Both the position numbers and the translations under genes were made by a program. From Streptomyces sp. NBC_01210 (lineage in GTDB: Bacteria > Actinomycetota > Actinomycetes > Streptomycetales > Streptomycetaceae), in the NCBI RefSeq assembly GCF_036010325.1, contig NZ_CP108549.1, positions 2,666,001 to 2,730,000 of the forward strand: a DNA stretch of 64,000 nucleotides, written 5' to 3'. The stretch's first letter is position 1. Each line of letters starts with the position of its first letter. Under the pieces are notes generated by a model, which saw only the letters and a program-made list of their open reading frames with translations, ran no database searches and was not told the origin of the DNA. Shown here piece after piece: positions 27,112-35,386 of this stretch.

Positions 27112-28497
27112 CTAGCCGCAGGCGCGGGCTCCCGCGTGGAGGGCCACCGCCGTGTTCGGGGGCAGCGTTGCCGTGAACTGGCCCGAGGCGCTGACCGTCA
27201 CCGCACGGCCCGACTGCACGTCGCAGTAACCACCCGCCGGCAGCGACGTCTGGAACGTGCGGGTGAGCGACGACGACTCGTGGTTGATGGCGACGTACGC
27301 CTTCGAACCCCGCCCGAACGCGATCTGGTCCCCGCCGTTGTCCCACCAGTCGACGACGCCCTGACCGCGCGCCGTATTGCGGAACGCGACCATCGACTTG
27401 ATCTCCGGCCAGGCATGCTGGCACTTCCAGCCGTCCTGCCAACAAGCGTTCACCGTCCCGCCGTTGGGCGGTCCCGCGTCCTTGTCCGACCACTCGTAGC
27501 CGGAGTGGACGTCCGGCGATCCGTACGGCCACGCCAGCATGAAGACATTCGCGAGCGTGTAGTTGGCGCCGTCCTTGTAGTTGAGGGTGTCGCCGCCGCG
27601 CTCGGTGTCGTGGTTGTCGACGAAGACCCCGGACTTGCCGGACTCCATGTACCCCCACCCCTCGCCGTAGTTCTTCAGATAGGCGAGGTTCTCGTTGTTG
27701 AAGACCCGCTTGAGGTCACGGGCGTACCGGAACTCCTGGACGTCGCCGTTGCCCAGGTACTCGCTGGGCGAGACCGCTTCGCCCGCCCCGTAGATCGCCT
27801 CCTGCTTCCAGTACACGCCGGGATTGCCGAGCCTGGACTTGATGTTGGCGAGGTCCGCGGCCGGCATGTGCTTCGCAGCGTCGATACGGAAGCCGTCGAC
27901 GCCCAGCGAGAGTAGGTCGTTCAGATACGTGGCGATTCGGCCGCGTACGTAATCCTCACCGGTGTCCAGATCGGCGAGCCCGACAAGCTCACAGTTCTGG
28001 ACGTTGGCGCGGTCACCGTAGTTGGTGATGTTCGAGCGGCAGTCGTCCATGTCCGCGCCGGAGTAGGTGCCCGGGTAGTTGTACTTCTCGTACGAGGAGC
28101 CGCCGGTACCGGTGCCCGACGCCGACGCCATGTGGTTGATCACGCTGTCGACGACGACCTTCACACCTGCCGCGTGGCAGGTGCTCACCATGCTCTGGAA
28201 CGCGGCGCGGTCGCCGAGCCGGCCAGCGATCCTGTAGCTGACGGGCTGGTACGAGGTCCACCACTGCCCGCCCTGAATGTGCTCCTGGGGCGGAGAGACC
28301 TGGACATAGCCATAGCCGGCCGGGCCCAGGGTGTCGGTGCACGCCTTCGCGACCGACGTGAACTTCCACTCGAAAAGGACGGCCGTGACGTCCTTGTCCC
28401 CCGGCGGGGTCGCCTGCGCGGCGCCCGTCGGTGCAACCACACTCACCGCGGCGCCCGCCACAAGGGCGAGCGCCGCGGCCAGAGGTCTGCCGGCCAT
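27112..28497 (-). CDS. Secreted alpha-amylase (GH13)
   Basis: A 461-residue extracellular endo-amylase. The signal peptide ([21 protein letters not shown] to about residue 30) precedes the mature start [18 protein letters not shown]. The (beta/alpha)8 motifs are [21 protein letters not shown] (nucleophile Asp about 205), YGAGEAVS (Glu about 236) and [11 protein letters not shown] (Asp about 295). The C-terminal beta domain ends [10 protein letters not shown]. It is short compared with amylases that carry a CBM20, so no raw-starch-binding domain is present. GGAGGAAAA directly precedes the ATG. Inverted repeats of the CTTGCAG type lie upstream, as at other Streptomyces amylase promoters. It hydrolyses starch to maltodextrins for the MalEFG importer. 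Confidence 0.93.
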   Translation of the reverse strand: MAGRPLAAALALVAGAAVSVVAPTGAAQATPPGDKDVTAVLFEWKFTSVAKACTDTLGPAGYGYVQVSPPQEHIQGGQWWTSYQPVSYRIAGRLGDRAAFQSMVSTCHAAGVKVVVDSVINHMASASGTGTGGSSYEKYNYPGTYSGADMDDCRSNITNYGDRANVQNCELVGLADLDTGEDYVRGRIATYLNDLLSLGVDGFRIDAAKHMPAADLANIKSRLGNPGVYWKQEAIYGAGEAVSPSEYLGNGDVQEFRYARDLKRVFNNENLAYLKNYGEGWGYMESGKSGVFVDNHDTERGGDTLNYKDGANYTLANVFMLAWPYGSPDVHSGYEWSDKDAGPPNGGTVNACWQDGWKCQHAWPEIKSMVAFRNTARGQGVVDWWDNGGDQIAFGRGSKAYVAINHESSSLTRTFQTSLPAGGYCDVQSGRAVTVSASGQFTATLPPNTAVALHAGARACG

Positions 28498-28580
28498 TTT
28501 TCCTCCTGCATGGGGGGAGGTGCGGGTGACGGTGCAGCCTTGTCCGGCAACGCGCCGTGCCCGTAAGGCCTTTGAGGGTT

Positions 28581-28591
28581 CTTGCTGCAAG
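28581..28591. promoter_or_regulatory. CTTGC-GCAAG operator-like palindrome before the amylase
   Basis: CTTGCTGCAAG is a perfect five-base inverted repeat around one base, 84 bases before the amylase start. A CGGTCGCGACCG palindrome lies 20 bases further upstream at 28610-28621. The CTTGC/GCAAG half-site matches the other sites in this locus. Confidence 0.55.
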
Positions 28592-28694
28592 GCAGCAGAA
28601 AGTTATTGCGGTCGCGACCGTACGAGCCTCCCCGGTCCGGGGTCAACCCTTCGGACACACTCTCGTAGCACTGCGGAAATCTTGCTGTTTCCCA

Positions 28695-28724
28695 ACTGCA
28701 AGACCTTTCGCAAGTCTTGCAGAG
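28695..28724. promoter_or_regulatory. MalR-type operator candidate (CTGCAAGAC / GTCTTGCAG)
   Basis: CTGCAAGAC and GTCTTGCAG are perfect nine-base inverted repeats separated by nine bases that contain a third TCGCAAG half-site; a CTTGCTG lies just before at 28681. The 318-base gap 28498-28815 between the amylase and the LacI gene holds this and the nearer palindrome and no gene. CTTGCAG repeats are the known MalR/amylase control motif in Streptomyces. Confidence 0.65.
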
Positions 28725-28815
28725 GTGCTACTTTCAGCCAGGGCTCCGGGCCGGCCGGCCGGGGGGCCGGCAAGCCCGGTCCCCACGCGCTCGGCCGGCC
28801 GGTCCGGTTACGCGT

Positions 28816-29874
28816 CTACCGGCGCGCCTGCGCGGTGGTGCCCCGGACCACGAGTTCCGGCTGGAACACATACTCCGTGCTCTGTACCGGACTTCCCTGC
28901 AGCTCCTCCAGCAGCGCGCCGACCGCCGCGGCCGCCATCGCCTTCACCGGCTGGCGGATCGTCGTCAGCGGCGGATCCGTGAACGCCACCAGCTGCGAGT
29001 CGTCGAACCCGACGACCGAGAGGTCGTATGGCACATCGAGGCCGCGCTCCCGGGCCGCCCGGACGACGCCGAGCGCCATCATGTCGCTGCCGCAGACAAT
29101 GGCGGTGCACTCCTTGTCCAACAGCGCACCGGCCGCCGCATGGCCACCCTCGACACTGAACAAGGAGCGCTGGACCAGCTGTTCGGCCGCGGCGCCGGTG
29201 TAGCCCAGGATGGAGGCGAGGCCGTCCAGAAAGCCCTCGGTCTTGCGGTGGGCCGGCACATAGCGGCCGGGACCGATCGCCAGACCGATCCTCTCGTGCC
29301 CCAGTTCGGCCAGATGGTGCACAGCCATACGCATCGCCGACCGGTCGTCGCAGGAGACGCAGGGCGCGCTGATGCGCTCGCTGTACCCGTTGATGAGGAC
29401 GAACGGAACTCCCCGGGCGACGAGTTCGGCGTACCGCGTGTGATCGGCCGAGGCGTCGGAGTGCTGTCCGGACAGGAACACGATGCCGTTGACGCCGCTC
29501 TCCTGGAGCTGTTCGACCAGCTCGTCCTCGGTCGCGCCGCCCGGCAGCTGGGTGCAGAGCACCGGGGTGTAGCCGTGTCCGGCCAGGACCTGCTCGATGG
29601 CCTGGGCGAACGCGGGGAAGATCGGGTTGATGAGCTCGGGGGTCAGCAGGCCGATGAGACCCGCACTGCGCTGCCGCAGCCGTACGGGCCTCTCGTATCC
29701 GAGCACGTCGAGCGCCGCGAGCACCCGCTGACGGGTACCGCTCGCCACGCCCGGTTTGCCGTTCATCACGCGGCTCGCGGTCGCCTCGCTGACCGAAGCC
29801 TGAGCCGCGATGTCCGCGAGCCGCGGGGCGGTGCCGGTCTGGACGGCGCCGCCCCGCGACGGGGGAATCGTCAC
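28816..29874 (-). CDS. LacI-family maltose-type repressor (paralogue 1)
   Basis: A 352-residue repressor. The DNA-binding headpiece RLADIAAQASVSEATASRVMNGKPGVA is followed by the hinge, then a periplasmic-binding-protein-like ligand domain ending FTDPPLTTIRQPVKAMAAAAVGALLEEL. It is very similar along its length to the second LacI gene at 37050, with the same VLAALDVLGYERPVRLRQRSAG linker. Its GTG start overlaps the TGA of the alpha-glucosidase gene (GTGA), so expression is coupled to it. By similarity it should respond to a maltodextrin and bind CTTGCAG sites. Which of the two paralogues is the functional MalR is not decidable here. Confidence 0.88.
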   Translation of the reverse strand: MTIPPSRGGAVQTGTAPRLADIAAQASVSEATASRVMNGKPGVASGTRQRVLAALDVLGYERPVRLRQRSAGLIGLLTPELINPIFPAFAQAIEQVLAGHGYTPVLCTQLPGGATEDELVEQLQESGVNGIVFLSGQHSDASADHTRYAELVARGVPFVLINGYSERISAPCVSCDDRSAMRMAVHHLAELGHERIGLAIGPGRYVPAHRKTEGFLDGLASILGYTGAAAEQLVQRSLFSVEGGHAAAGALLDKECTAIVCGSDMMALGVVRAARERGLDVPYDLSVVGFDDSQLVAFTDPPLTTIRQPVKAMAAAAVGALLEELQGSPVQSTEYVFQPELVVRGTTAQARR

Positions 29875-31538
29875 ACCGTCCACCACACAGCGGTGTCCGC
29901 GGGCAGCTCGGCCTCGCCCCCGGCCGTCCGAACAGCGCTGCCGGCCAGCAGTACGCGGCCGGGTGCCGGTATCCGTACGGCCGTGCCCGTCGTATTGACG
30001 GTGCAGACAAAGCCGCCTTCCCGGCGGAAGGCGAGCACACCCTCGGGCGCCTCCAGCCACTCGACCGCGTCGCCCGCGCCCAGCGCGGGGTGCGCGCGGC
30101 GCGCCGCGAGGGCGCTGCGGTACAACTCCAGGGTCGAGTCCGGGTCACCGGTCTGCGCCTCGACGCTCAGCCCTGCCCAGCTGTCCGGCTGGGGCAGCCA
30201 GCTGCCGCCCGCGCCGAAGCCGTACGACGAGCCCTGTGCGGTCCACGGGATCGGCACCCGGCAGCCGTCGCGGAAGCCGTCCTGGCCCTCCGTGCGCCCG
30301 AAGGCCGGGTCCTGCCGGACCTCGTCGGGCAGGTCGGTGACGTCGGGAAGACCGAGTTCCTCGCCCTGGTAGAGATAGGCGGATCCGGGCAGCGCCAGCA
30401 TCAGCAGGGTGGCGGCGCGGGCCCGTCGCAGTCCCAGCTCCCGGTCGCCGGCCTCACGGATCTGGGTGCCCGCCGGCGGGCCCGCGAAGCGGGTGGCGTG
30501 GCGGGTCACATCATGGTTGGAGAGCACCCAGGTGGCCGGGGCGCCGACGGGCCGCATGGCGTCCAGCGACTCGTCGATCACCCGGCGCAGCTCGTCCGCG
30601 ACCCAATGGGTGCCCAGGTACTGGAAGTTGAAGGCCTGGTGCAGCTCGTCGGGGCGCACGTAGTTGGCGGTGCGCTCGACGGTGGGTGTCCACGCCTCGG
30701 CCACGGCGATGCGGTCGCCGGGGTACTCGTCGAGGATCTTGCGCCAGGCGCGGTAGATCTCGTGAACGCCGTCCTGGTCGAAGAAGGGCATGACATCGCT
30801 GCCCAGCAGTTTCAGCTGGTCGCTGCCGCCGATGTCGGGCAGGCCCGGCGCCTTGACCAGGCCGTGGGCGACGTCGATCCGGAAACCGTCGACGCCCATG
30901 TCGAGCCAGAAGCGCAGGATCGAGCGGAACTCGTCCGCGACGGCCGGGTGTTCCCAGTTGAAGTCGGGCTGCTCGGGGGCGAAGAGATGCAGATACCAGT
31001 CGCCGGGGGTGCCGTCGGGGTTCTCGGTGCGAGTCCAGGCGGAGCCGCCGAAGATGGACTCCCAGTCATTGGGGGGCAGTTCGCCGTTCTCCCCCTTGCC
31101 GGGACGGAAGTGGTAGCGGTCGCGCAGCGCGGATCCCGGGCCCTCCCTCAGTGCGCGCTTGAACCATTCGTGGGCGTCGGACGAGTGATTGGGCACCAGG
31201 TCGACGATGATGCGCAGCCCGAGTTCGTGGGCGTCCCGGATCAGCGCGTCGGCGTCCAGCAGCGTGCCGAACATCGGGTCGATGGCCCGGTAGTCGGCGA
31301 CGTCGTAGCCGGCGTCGGCCTGCGGGGAGGCGTAGAAGGGGCTCAGCCACACGGCGTCGACGCCGAGTTCCTTGAGGTACGGCAGTCTGCTGCGGATGCC
31401 CGGAAGGTCGCCCATGCCGTCGCCGTTCCCGTCGGCGAAGCTGCGGGGGTACACCTGGTAGATGACGGCGTCTCTCCACCAGTCCGCGGAAGCCGCGGGC
31501 AGGTCGGCGTGATGGGCGTCAGCCAGGTACTGGGTCAT
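29871..31538 (-). CDS. aglA: Cytoplasmic alpha-glucosidase (GH13, oligo-glucosidase type)
   Basis: A 555-residue enzyme releasing glucose from imported maltodextrins. No signal peptide; it starts near WWRDAVIYQVYPRSFADGNGDGMGD. Catalytic motifs: IIVDLVPNHSS, GFRIDVAHGLV (Asp about 219), VAEAW (Glu about 280) and SNHDVTRH (Asp about 341). The layout matches the oligo-1,6-/alpha-glucosidase subfamily. AGAGGGA precedes the ATG. It lies 100 bases after malG in the same direction, as the aglA gene does in S. coelicolor, and its stop overlaps the LacI start. A second GH13 enzyme of nearly the same architecture is encoded at 35387. Confidence 0.9.
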   Translation of the reverse strand: MTQYLADAHHADLPAASADWWRDAVIYQVYPRSFADGNGDGMGDLPGIRSRLPYLKELGVDAVWLSPFYASPQADAGYDVADYRAIDPMFGTLLDADALIRDAHELGLRIIVDLVPNHSSDAHEWFKRALREGPGSALRDRYHFRPGKGENGELPPNDWESIFGGSAWTRTENPDGTPGDWYLHLFAPEQPDFNWEHPAVADEFRSILRFWLDMGVDGFRIDVAHGLVKAPGLPDIGGSDQLKLLGSDVMPFFDQDGVHEIYRAWRKILDEYPGDRIAVAEAWTPTVERTANYVRPDELHQAFNFQYLGTHWVADELRRVIDESLDAMRPVGAPATWVLSNHDVTRHATRFAGPPAGTQIREAGDRELGLRRARAATLLMLALPGSAYLYQGEELGLPDVTDLPDEVRQDPAFGRTEGQDGFRDGCRVPIPWTAQGSSYGFGAGGSWLPQPDSWAGLSVEAQTGDPDSTLELYRSALAARRAHPALGAGDAVEWLEAPEGVLAFRREGGFVCTVNTTGTAVRIPAPGRVLLAGSAVRTAGGEAELPADTAVWWTV

Positions 31539-31638
31539 TCTCGATCCCTCTGAGGCTCGGTACAGCGATTCGGGCGAAACGTCGGGCAGCAGGGCGCACC
31601 CGGCCGGTCAGGCAGCCGGGTGCCCCGGTTCGTGGGGG

Positions 31639-32565
31639 TCAGGATTTGGCGGCGCCGGCGGTGAGGCCGGTGACCAGATGGCGCTGGACCAGGTAGAAGA
31701 ACAGCGACGCGGGGATGGCGATGAGCACGGAGGTCGCGGCCATCAGGTCCCACTGGGTGTCGTGCTCGCTGATGAAGGTTTTCAGGCCGATGGCGAGGGT
31801 GTACTTGTCGTCGCTGAGCATGAACACCGACGCGTAGGCGACCTCGGCCCAGGCGGTGAGGAAGGTGTAGAACGCGGCCACCGCGATACCCGGCCGGGCG
31901 AGCGGCAGGATCAGCCGGTAGAAGGTGCCGAACGGAGTGAGTCCGTCGATCCGGCCGGCTTCGTCGATCTCCGCGGGGATGGTGTCGAAGTACCCCTTGA
32001 GCAGCCAGGCGCAGTACGGGATCGCCGTGGTGCAGTAGACCAGGATCAGCGCCCAGTAGGTGTCGAGCAGACCCAGGTTCGCCAGGATGTTGTACAGCGG
32101 CACCATGAGGATGGCGACCGGGAACATCTGGGTGACCAGGAAGGTCCACATCAGCTGACGGTGGCCGGGGAAACGCATCCGGGAGACCGCGTAGCCGGAG
32201 CTGGCGGCGATGAACACGCCCAGCAGGCAGGTACCGAGCGCGACGATCAGCGAGTTGACGAACCACTGGAGGAACGACGTGTCGTTCAGGACCGTCGTGT
32301 AGTTCTCGAAGCTGATCTTGTCGGCGATGTCGCCGGGGTGGAGGAAGTCGGTCTTGTCCGGGCCGAGCGAGATCCAGGCGATCCAGCCGATCGGGAAGGC
32401 CGCGACAAAGCTGGCGATGATCAGCGCGCCGTGGATCAGCAGGGATACCGAACGGGGGCGCTCTCCGCGCCTCAACTGCCTCTTGCCCGAGGCGCGCTTG
32501 CGGGGCGGTCCGGCGGTGGCCGCCTCGGCCGCTCCCGCGACCCGGACATCTGCTGTGGTGCTCAT
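31639..32565 (-). CDS. malG: Maltodextrin ABC transporter permease MalG
   Basis: A 308-residue inner-membrane permease of the carbohydrate uptake class 1 family. It has six hydrophobic segments and the cytoplasmic EAA-type loop PAEIDEAGRIDGLTPFGTF that docks the ATPase. A Lys/Arg-rich N-terminal tail (PPRKRASGKRQLRRGERPRS) precedes helix 1. Start at 32565 has GAGAGGG eight bases upstream; a second in-frame ATG at 32589 lacks a site. No ATPase gene is present: Streptomyces sugar importers usually share the MsiK ATPase encoded elsewhere. Confidence 0.9.
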   Translation of the reverse strand: MSTTADVRVAGAAEAATAGPPRKRASGKRQLRRGERPRSVSLLIHGALIIASFVAAFPIGWIAWISLGPDKTDFLHPGDIADKISFENYTTVLNDTSFLQWFVNSLIVALGTCLLGVFIAASSGYAVSRMRFPGHRQLMWTFLVTQMFPVAILMVPLYNILANLGLLDTYWALILVYCTTAIPYCAWLLKGYFDTIPAEIDEAGRIDGLTPFGTFYRLILPLARPGIAVAAFYTFLTAWAEVAYASVFMLSDDKYTLAIGLKTFISEHDTQWDLMAATSVLIAIPASLFFYLVQRHLVTGLTAGAAKS

Positions 32566-32620
32566 GAGGTTGGCCCTCTCTTTCGTCATGGCTGGTGCTG
32601 ATTTGGCCTGGGCGGGACCG

Positions 32621-33619
32621 TCAGACGGCCTTCTCGTTGCGGGCCAGCCATCGCCGGTAGAAGGAGGCGAAGACGATGAGCATGGACAGGATGATGACGC
32701 CGTACGCGGCGGAGCCGGCGTAGTCGCGCGGGTCCTGTCCGAAGCCGAGGCGGTATGCCCAGGTGACGAGGATCTGGGCGTCCGTGCCCGAGTTGTTGCC
32801 GAACAGCAGGAAGATGACGACGAACTGGTTGAAGGTCCAGATGACGCCGAGCAGGACGACCGTGCTGCTGACCGAGCGCAGGCCGGGCAGCGTCACGTAC
32901 CGGAAGCGCTGCCAGGGGGTGGCACCGTCCACCTCGGCGGCCTCGTAGAGCTCGGGCGGGATCGACTGCAGTCCGCCGAGAAGAGAGACCATCATGAAGG
33001 GGACGCCGACCCAGGTGTTGACCATGATGGCGGCGGTCTTCTGCCAGAAGGGATCGCTGAGCCAGGCCGGGGTGGGCAAGTGGGCCCATTCCAGAGCCAT
33101 GTTGAAGACACCGCCGTCGTCGGCGAGGATCAGCCGCCAGGCGAAGACGGTGACAAAGGTCGGCACCGCCCACGGCAGGATCAGGACCATCCGGTAGAAG
33201 GTGCGGCCGCGGATCTTACGGTTGAGCAGCAGGGCGAGGCCCATGCCGATCCCGTAGTGCAGGGCCACACAGATGGCGGTCCAGACGATGGTCCATATGA
33301 AGTGGGGCCAGAACTGGTGGTCGCCCCCGGAGAGGATCTCCGTGTAGTTGTCGAGACCCACCCACGAGAAGCTGTCGGGGATCTCGTTGACGCCGATCGT
33401 CCGGCCGACGTTGTTGCTGTTGGCATCGGTCAGCGACAGATAGATGCCGCGCACCAGGGGGTAGAGCACCAGCACGCCGATGACCGCGACCACCGGGGCG
33501 ACCATCGCCCAGGCGTACCAATTCCGGTTGTACGACTGCCTGATACGGCTCATCGGCCCGCGACGCGGCCCGGCGCCACGCTGGGTCTTTCGGCTTCCGC
33601 CCTCGACGGCGACGGTCAT
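32621..33619 (-). CDS. malF: Maltodextrin ABC transporter permease MalF
   Basis: A 332-residue permease partner of MalG. The N-terminal helix is NWYAWAMVAPVVAVIGVLVLYPLV; the EAA loop reads ELYEAAEVDGATPWQRFRYVTLP. It has six membrane helices, shorter than E. coli MalF, which carries an extra large periplasmic loop. ATG at 33619 lies eight bases after AAAGG; a GTG three codons earlier overlaps that site. It sits 55 bases before malG, after strong hairpins separating it from malE. Confidence 0.9.
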   Translation of the reverse strand: MTVAVEGGSRKTQRGAGPRRGPMSRIRQSYNRNWYAWAMVAPVVAVIGVLVLYPLVRGIYLSLTDANSNNVGRTIGVNEIPDSFSWVGLDNYTEILSGGDHQFWPHFIWTIVWTAICVALHYGIGMGLALLLNRKIRGRTFYRMVLILPWAVPTFVTVFAWRLILADDGGVFNMALEWAHLPTPAWLSDPFWQKTAAIMVNTWVGVPFMMVSLLGGLQSIPPELYEAAEVDGATPWQRFRYVTLPGLRSVSSTVVLLGVIWTFNQFVVIFLLFGNNSGTDAQILVTWAYRLGFGQDPRDYAGSAAYGVIILSMLIVFASFYRRWLARNEKAV

Positions 33620-33661
33620 CTTCGACACCTTTACGACAGATTCTCAGCAGGGTGTGCGGCC

Positions 33662-33742
33662 TGGTGGTACGGCCGGTGGGCCGGCCGTACCACCACGGGC
33701 GGCCGTCCGGCCCGTCCCTGTTCGGGAGCGGTCCGGACGGCC
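33662..33742 (-). promoter_or_regulatory. Two stem-loops in the malE-malF gap
   Basis: TGGTGGTACGGCCGG and CCGGCCGTACCACCA form a perfect 15-base stem with a TGGG loop (33662-33695). A second stem pairs GGCCGTCCGG with CCGGACGGCC (33701-33742). Placed right after the malE stop, they may terminate part of transcription or protect the malE transcript, giving more binding protein than permease, as known for other binding-protein operons. Confidence 0.65.
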
Positions 33743-33752
33743 GGTGGTCGCC

Positions 33753-35024
33753 TTAGGAGAAGTCCTTGAGCAGCTTCTTGTAGGACTCGGCGGTGGTGTC
33801 GAGGCCCTTCTGGGTGCTCACCTTGCCCTGAAGGATCGCGGCGAGGTTGGTGCCGAGGTCGGCGAAGAGCGAGCTGTACTCGGGCAGCTCGGGACGCGGC
33901 CGGGCGGAGCCGGCGAGGATCGCCTGGAACTCGGTGATGCCCGGGGTGGCCTTGACCTCGGCGGTGTAGGCGGAGGTGCGGGTCGGCAGCGTGCCGTTCT
34001 TCAGCGCGATCTTGGCCTGGGTCTCACCCGAGGTCATGAAGCCGACGAACTTCTGGGCCGCGGCCTGGTGCGCCTTGTCGGAGCCGGCGTACACGGAGAG
34101 GTTGTGGCCGCCGGTCGGGGCGCCGGCCTTGCCGGAGGCGGTGGCCGGGACGTTGGAGATGCCCAGGTTGGCCTTGTCCTTGAAGGCCGCGCCCTTGTAG
34201 ACGTTCGTCAGCTCCCACGGGCCCTGGACGATCATCGCGACCTTGCCGGTGTTGAACGCGTCCATCATGTGGGCGTAGGAGTCGGCGGTCACATCGAGCT
34301 TGGAGACGCCCGGCGCGGCGAGCAGGGCCTTGCTGGTGTCCACGGCCTTGACGGCCTCGGGCGAGTTGACCGTGATCTTCTTGCCGGCGGCGTCGACCAT
34401 GTCGGTGCCTTCGCCGAAGAGGAACGGCAGCTCGAAGTAGGCGTCGGCGCGGAGGGTGAAGCCGTCGACGCCGGCCTTCGTCTTGACCGCCTTGGCGACG
34501 GTCTTCACCTCGTCCCAGGTGGCCGGCGCCTTGTCGTAGCCGGCCTTCTTCAGGATTTCCTTGTTCCACATCAGGCCGAGGGAGTCGGTGACGAAGGGGG
34601 CACCGTAGGTCTTGCCCTGGTACTGCGCCTGCTTGAGGAGCGAGGGAGTGATGTCCCCGGTGTTCTTGAGCGCGTCCGTGCCGTCGAGCGGGGCCAGGAA
34701 CTGCGACTTGGCCCAGGAGGCGGTCCAGCCGACCTCGGCGCGGATGATGTCGGGGGCACCCTTGCTGCCGGCCGCGGTCTGGAACTTGTTCTGCGCCTGG
34801 TCGAACGGGACGTTGACGTACTTGACCTTGATGTCCTTGTTCGCCTTTTCGAACTCGGCGATCATCGCCTTGTACGTCGGCGCCTCGTTGGTCGCGTTCG
34901 ACGTGTCCCACCAGGTGAGGGTGACCGGGCCGCCGGCCGTGTCACCGCCGTCGTCCCCGCCGCACGCCGTCGCTGCCAGTGCCAGTGCCGCTACCAGCGC
35001 GGTGGCCGCTATGCCACGCCGCAT
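33753..35024 (-). CDS. malE: Maltose/maltodextrin-binding lipoprotein MalE
   Basis: A 423-residue solute-binding lipoprotein. The signal MRRGIAATALVAALALAATACGG has a lipobox with Cys21; the mature part begins VTLTWWDTSNATNEAPTYKAMIAEF, a typical class 1 sugar-binding fold. The segments GAPTGGHNLSVY and the WELTNVYKG region belong to the ligand cleft. AAGGAG precedes the ATG. It is the first gene of the malEFG-aglA-lacI run and has a CTTGCAG-type site about 115 bases upstream. It delivers maltodextrins made by the amylase and pullulanase downstream. Confidence 0.92.
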   Translation of the reverse strand: MRRGIAATALVAALALAATACGGDDGGDTAGGPVTLTWWDTSNATNEAPTYKAMIAEFEKANKDIKVKYVNVPFDQAQNKFQTAAGSKGAPDIIRAEVGWTASWAKSQFLAPLDGTDALKNTGDITPSLLKQAQYQGKTYGAPFVTDSLGLMWNKEILKKAGYDKAPATWDEVKTVAKAVKTKAGVDGFTLRADAYFELPFLFGEGTDMVDAAGKKITVNSPEAVKAVDTSKALLAAPGVSKLDVTADSYAHMMDAFNTGKVAMIVQGPWELTNVYKGAAFKDKANLGISNVPATASGKAGAPTGGHNLSVYAGSDKAHQAAAQKFVGFMTSGETQAKIALKNGTLPTRTSAYTAEVKATPGITEFQAILAGSARPRPELPEYSSLFADLGTNLAAILQGKVSTQKGLDTTAESYKKLLKDFS

Positions 35025-35137
35025 GTGAACTCCTTCAGAGATGCCCGAGATGGCGGAGGCCAAGCCCCCTGCCGACCGCTCCCTCGCGGCGCCGGGTTCG
35101 GCAGGAACGTAACAAGGATGAAAGAGAGCGGAAAGAC

Positions 35138-35159
35138 CTTGCGGCAATTTTCTGCAAGA
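35138..35159. promoter_or_regulatory. Operator candidate before malE
   Basis: On the minus strand CTTGCAG and a GCAAGG half-site are separated by an A-rich centre; on the plus strand CCTTGCGGCAA and CTGCAAG. It lies about 115 bases before malE, in a 362-base divergent gap (35025-35386) that has no gene and also holds the site for the opposite alpha-glucosidase. Confidence 0.6.
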
Positions 35160-35264
35160 GCGGGGGATCGTTACATCCGCGTGTCCTGAGAGTTGCCATT
35201 AGATCGCTTGACGGCGGCCATTTCCGCCGCCCCGGGCAGCTGCGGCAGACTCCTGAAACACCCC

Positions 35265-35282
35265 TCGCAAGCTCTTGCAGGG
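35265..35282. promoter_or_regulatory. Operator candidate before the second alpha-glucosidase
   Basis: TCGCAAGCTCTTGCAGGG contains GCAAG and CTTGC as a five-base inverted repeat around two bases, ending in the full CTTGCAG element, 105 bases before the ATG. It matches the sites before malE and the amylase, so one repressor could control all three units. Confidence 0.62.
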
Positions 35283-35386
35283 CTGTTATTTTGGTCCTCC
35301 GAGCACCGTCACCACGCGCCCACACCCACGTTGACCTCGTTAGTTGTACGTCCCCCCGCCCCCGGACCGTACGAGAGGGACCTCCC

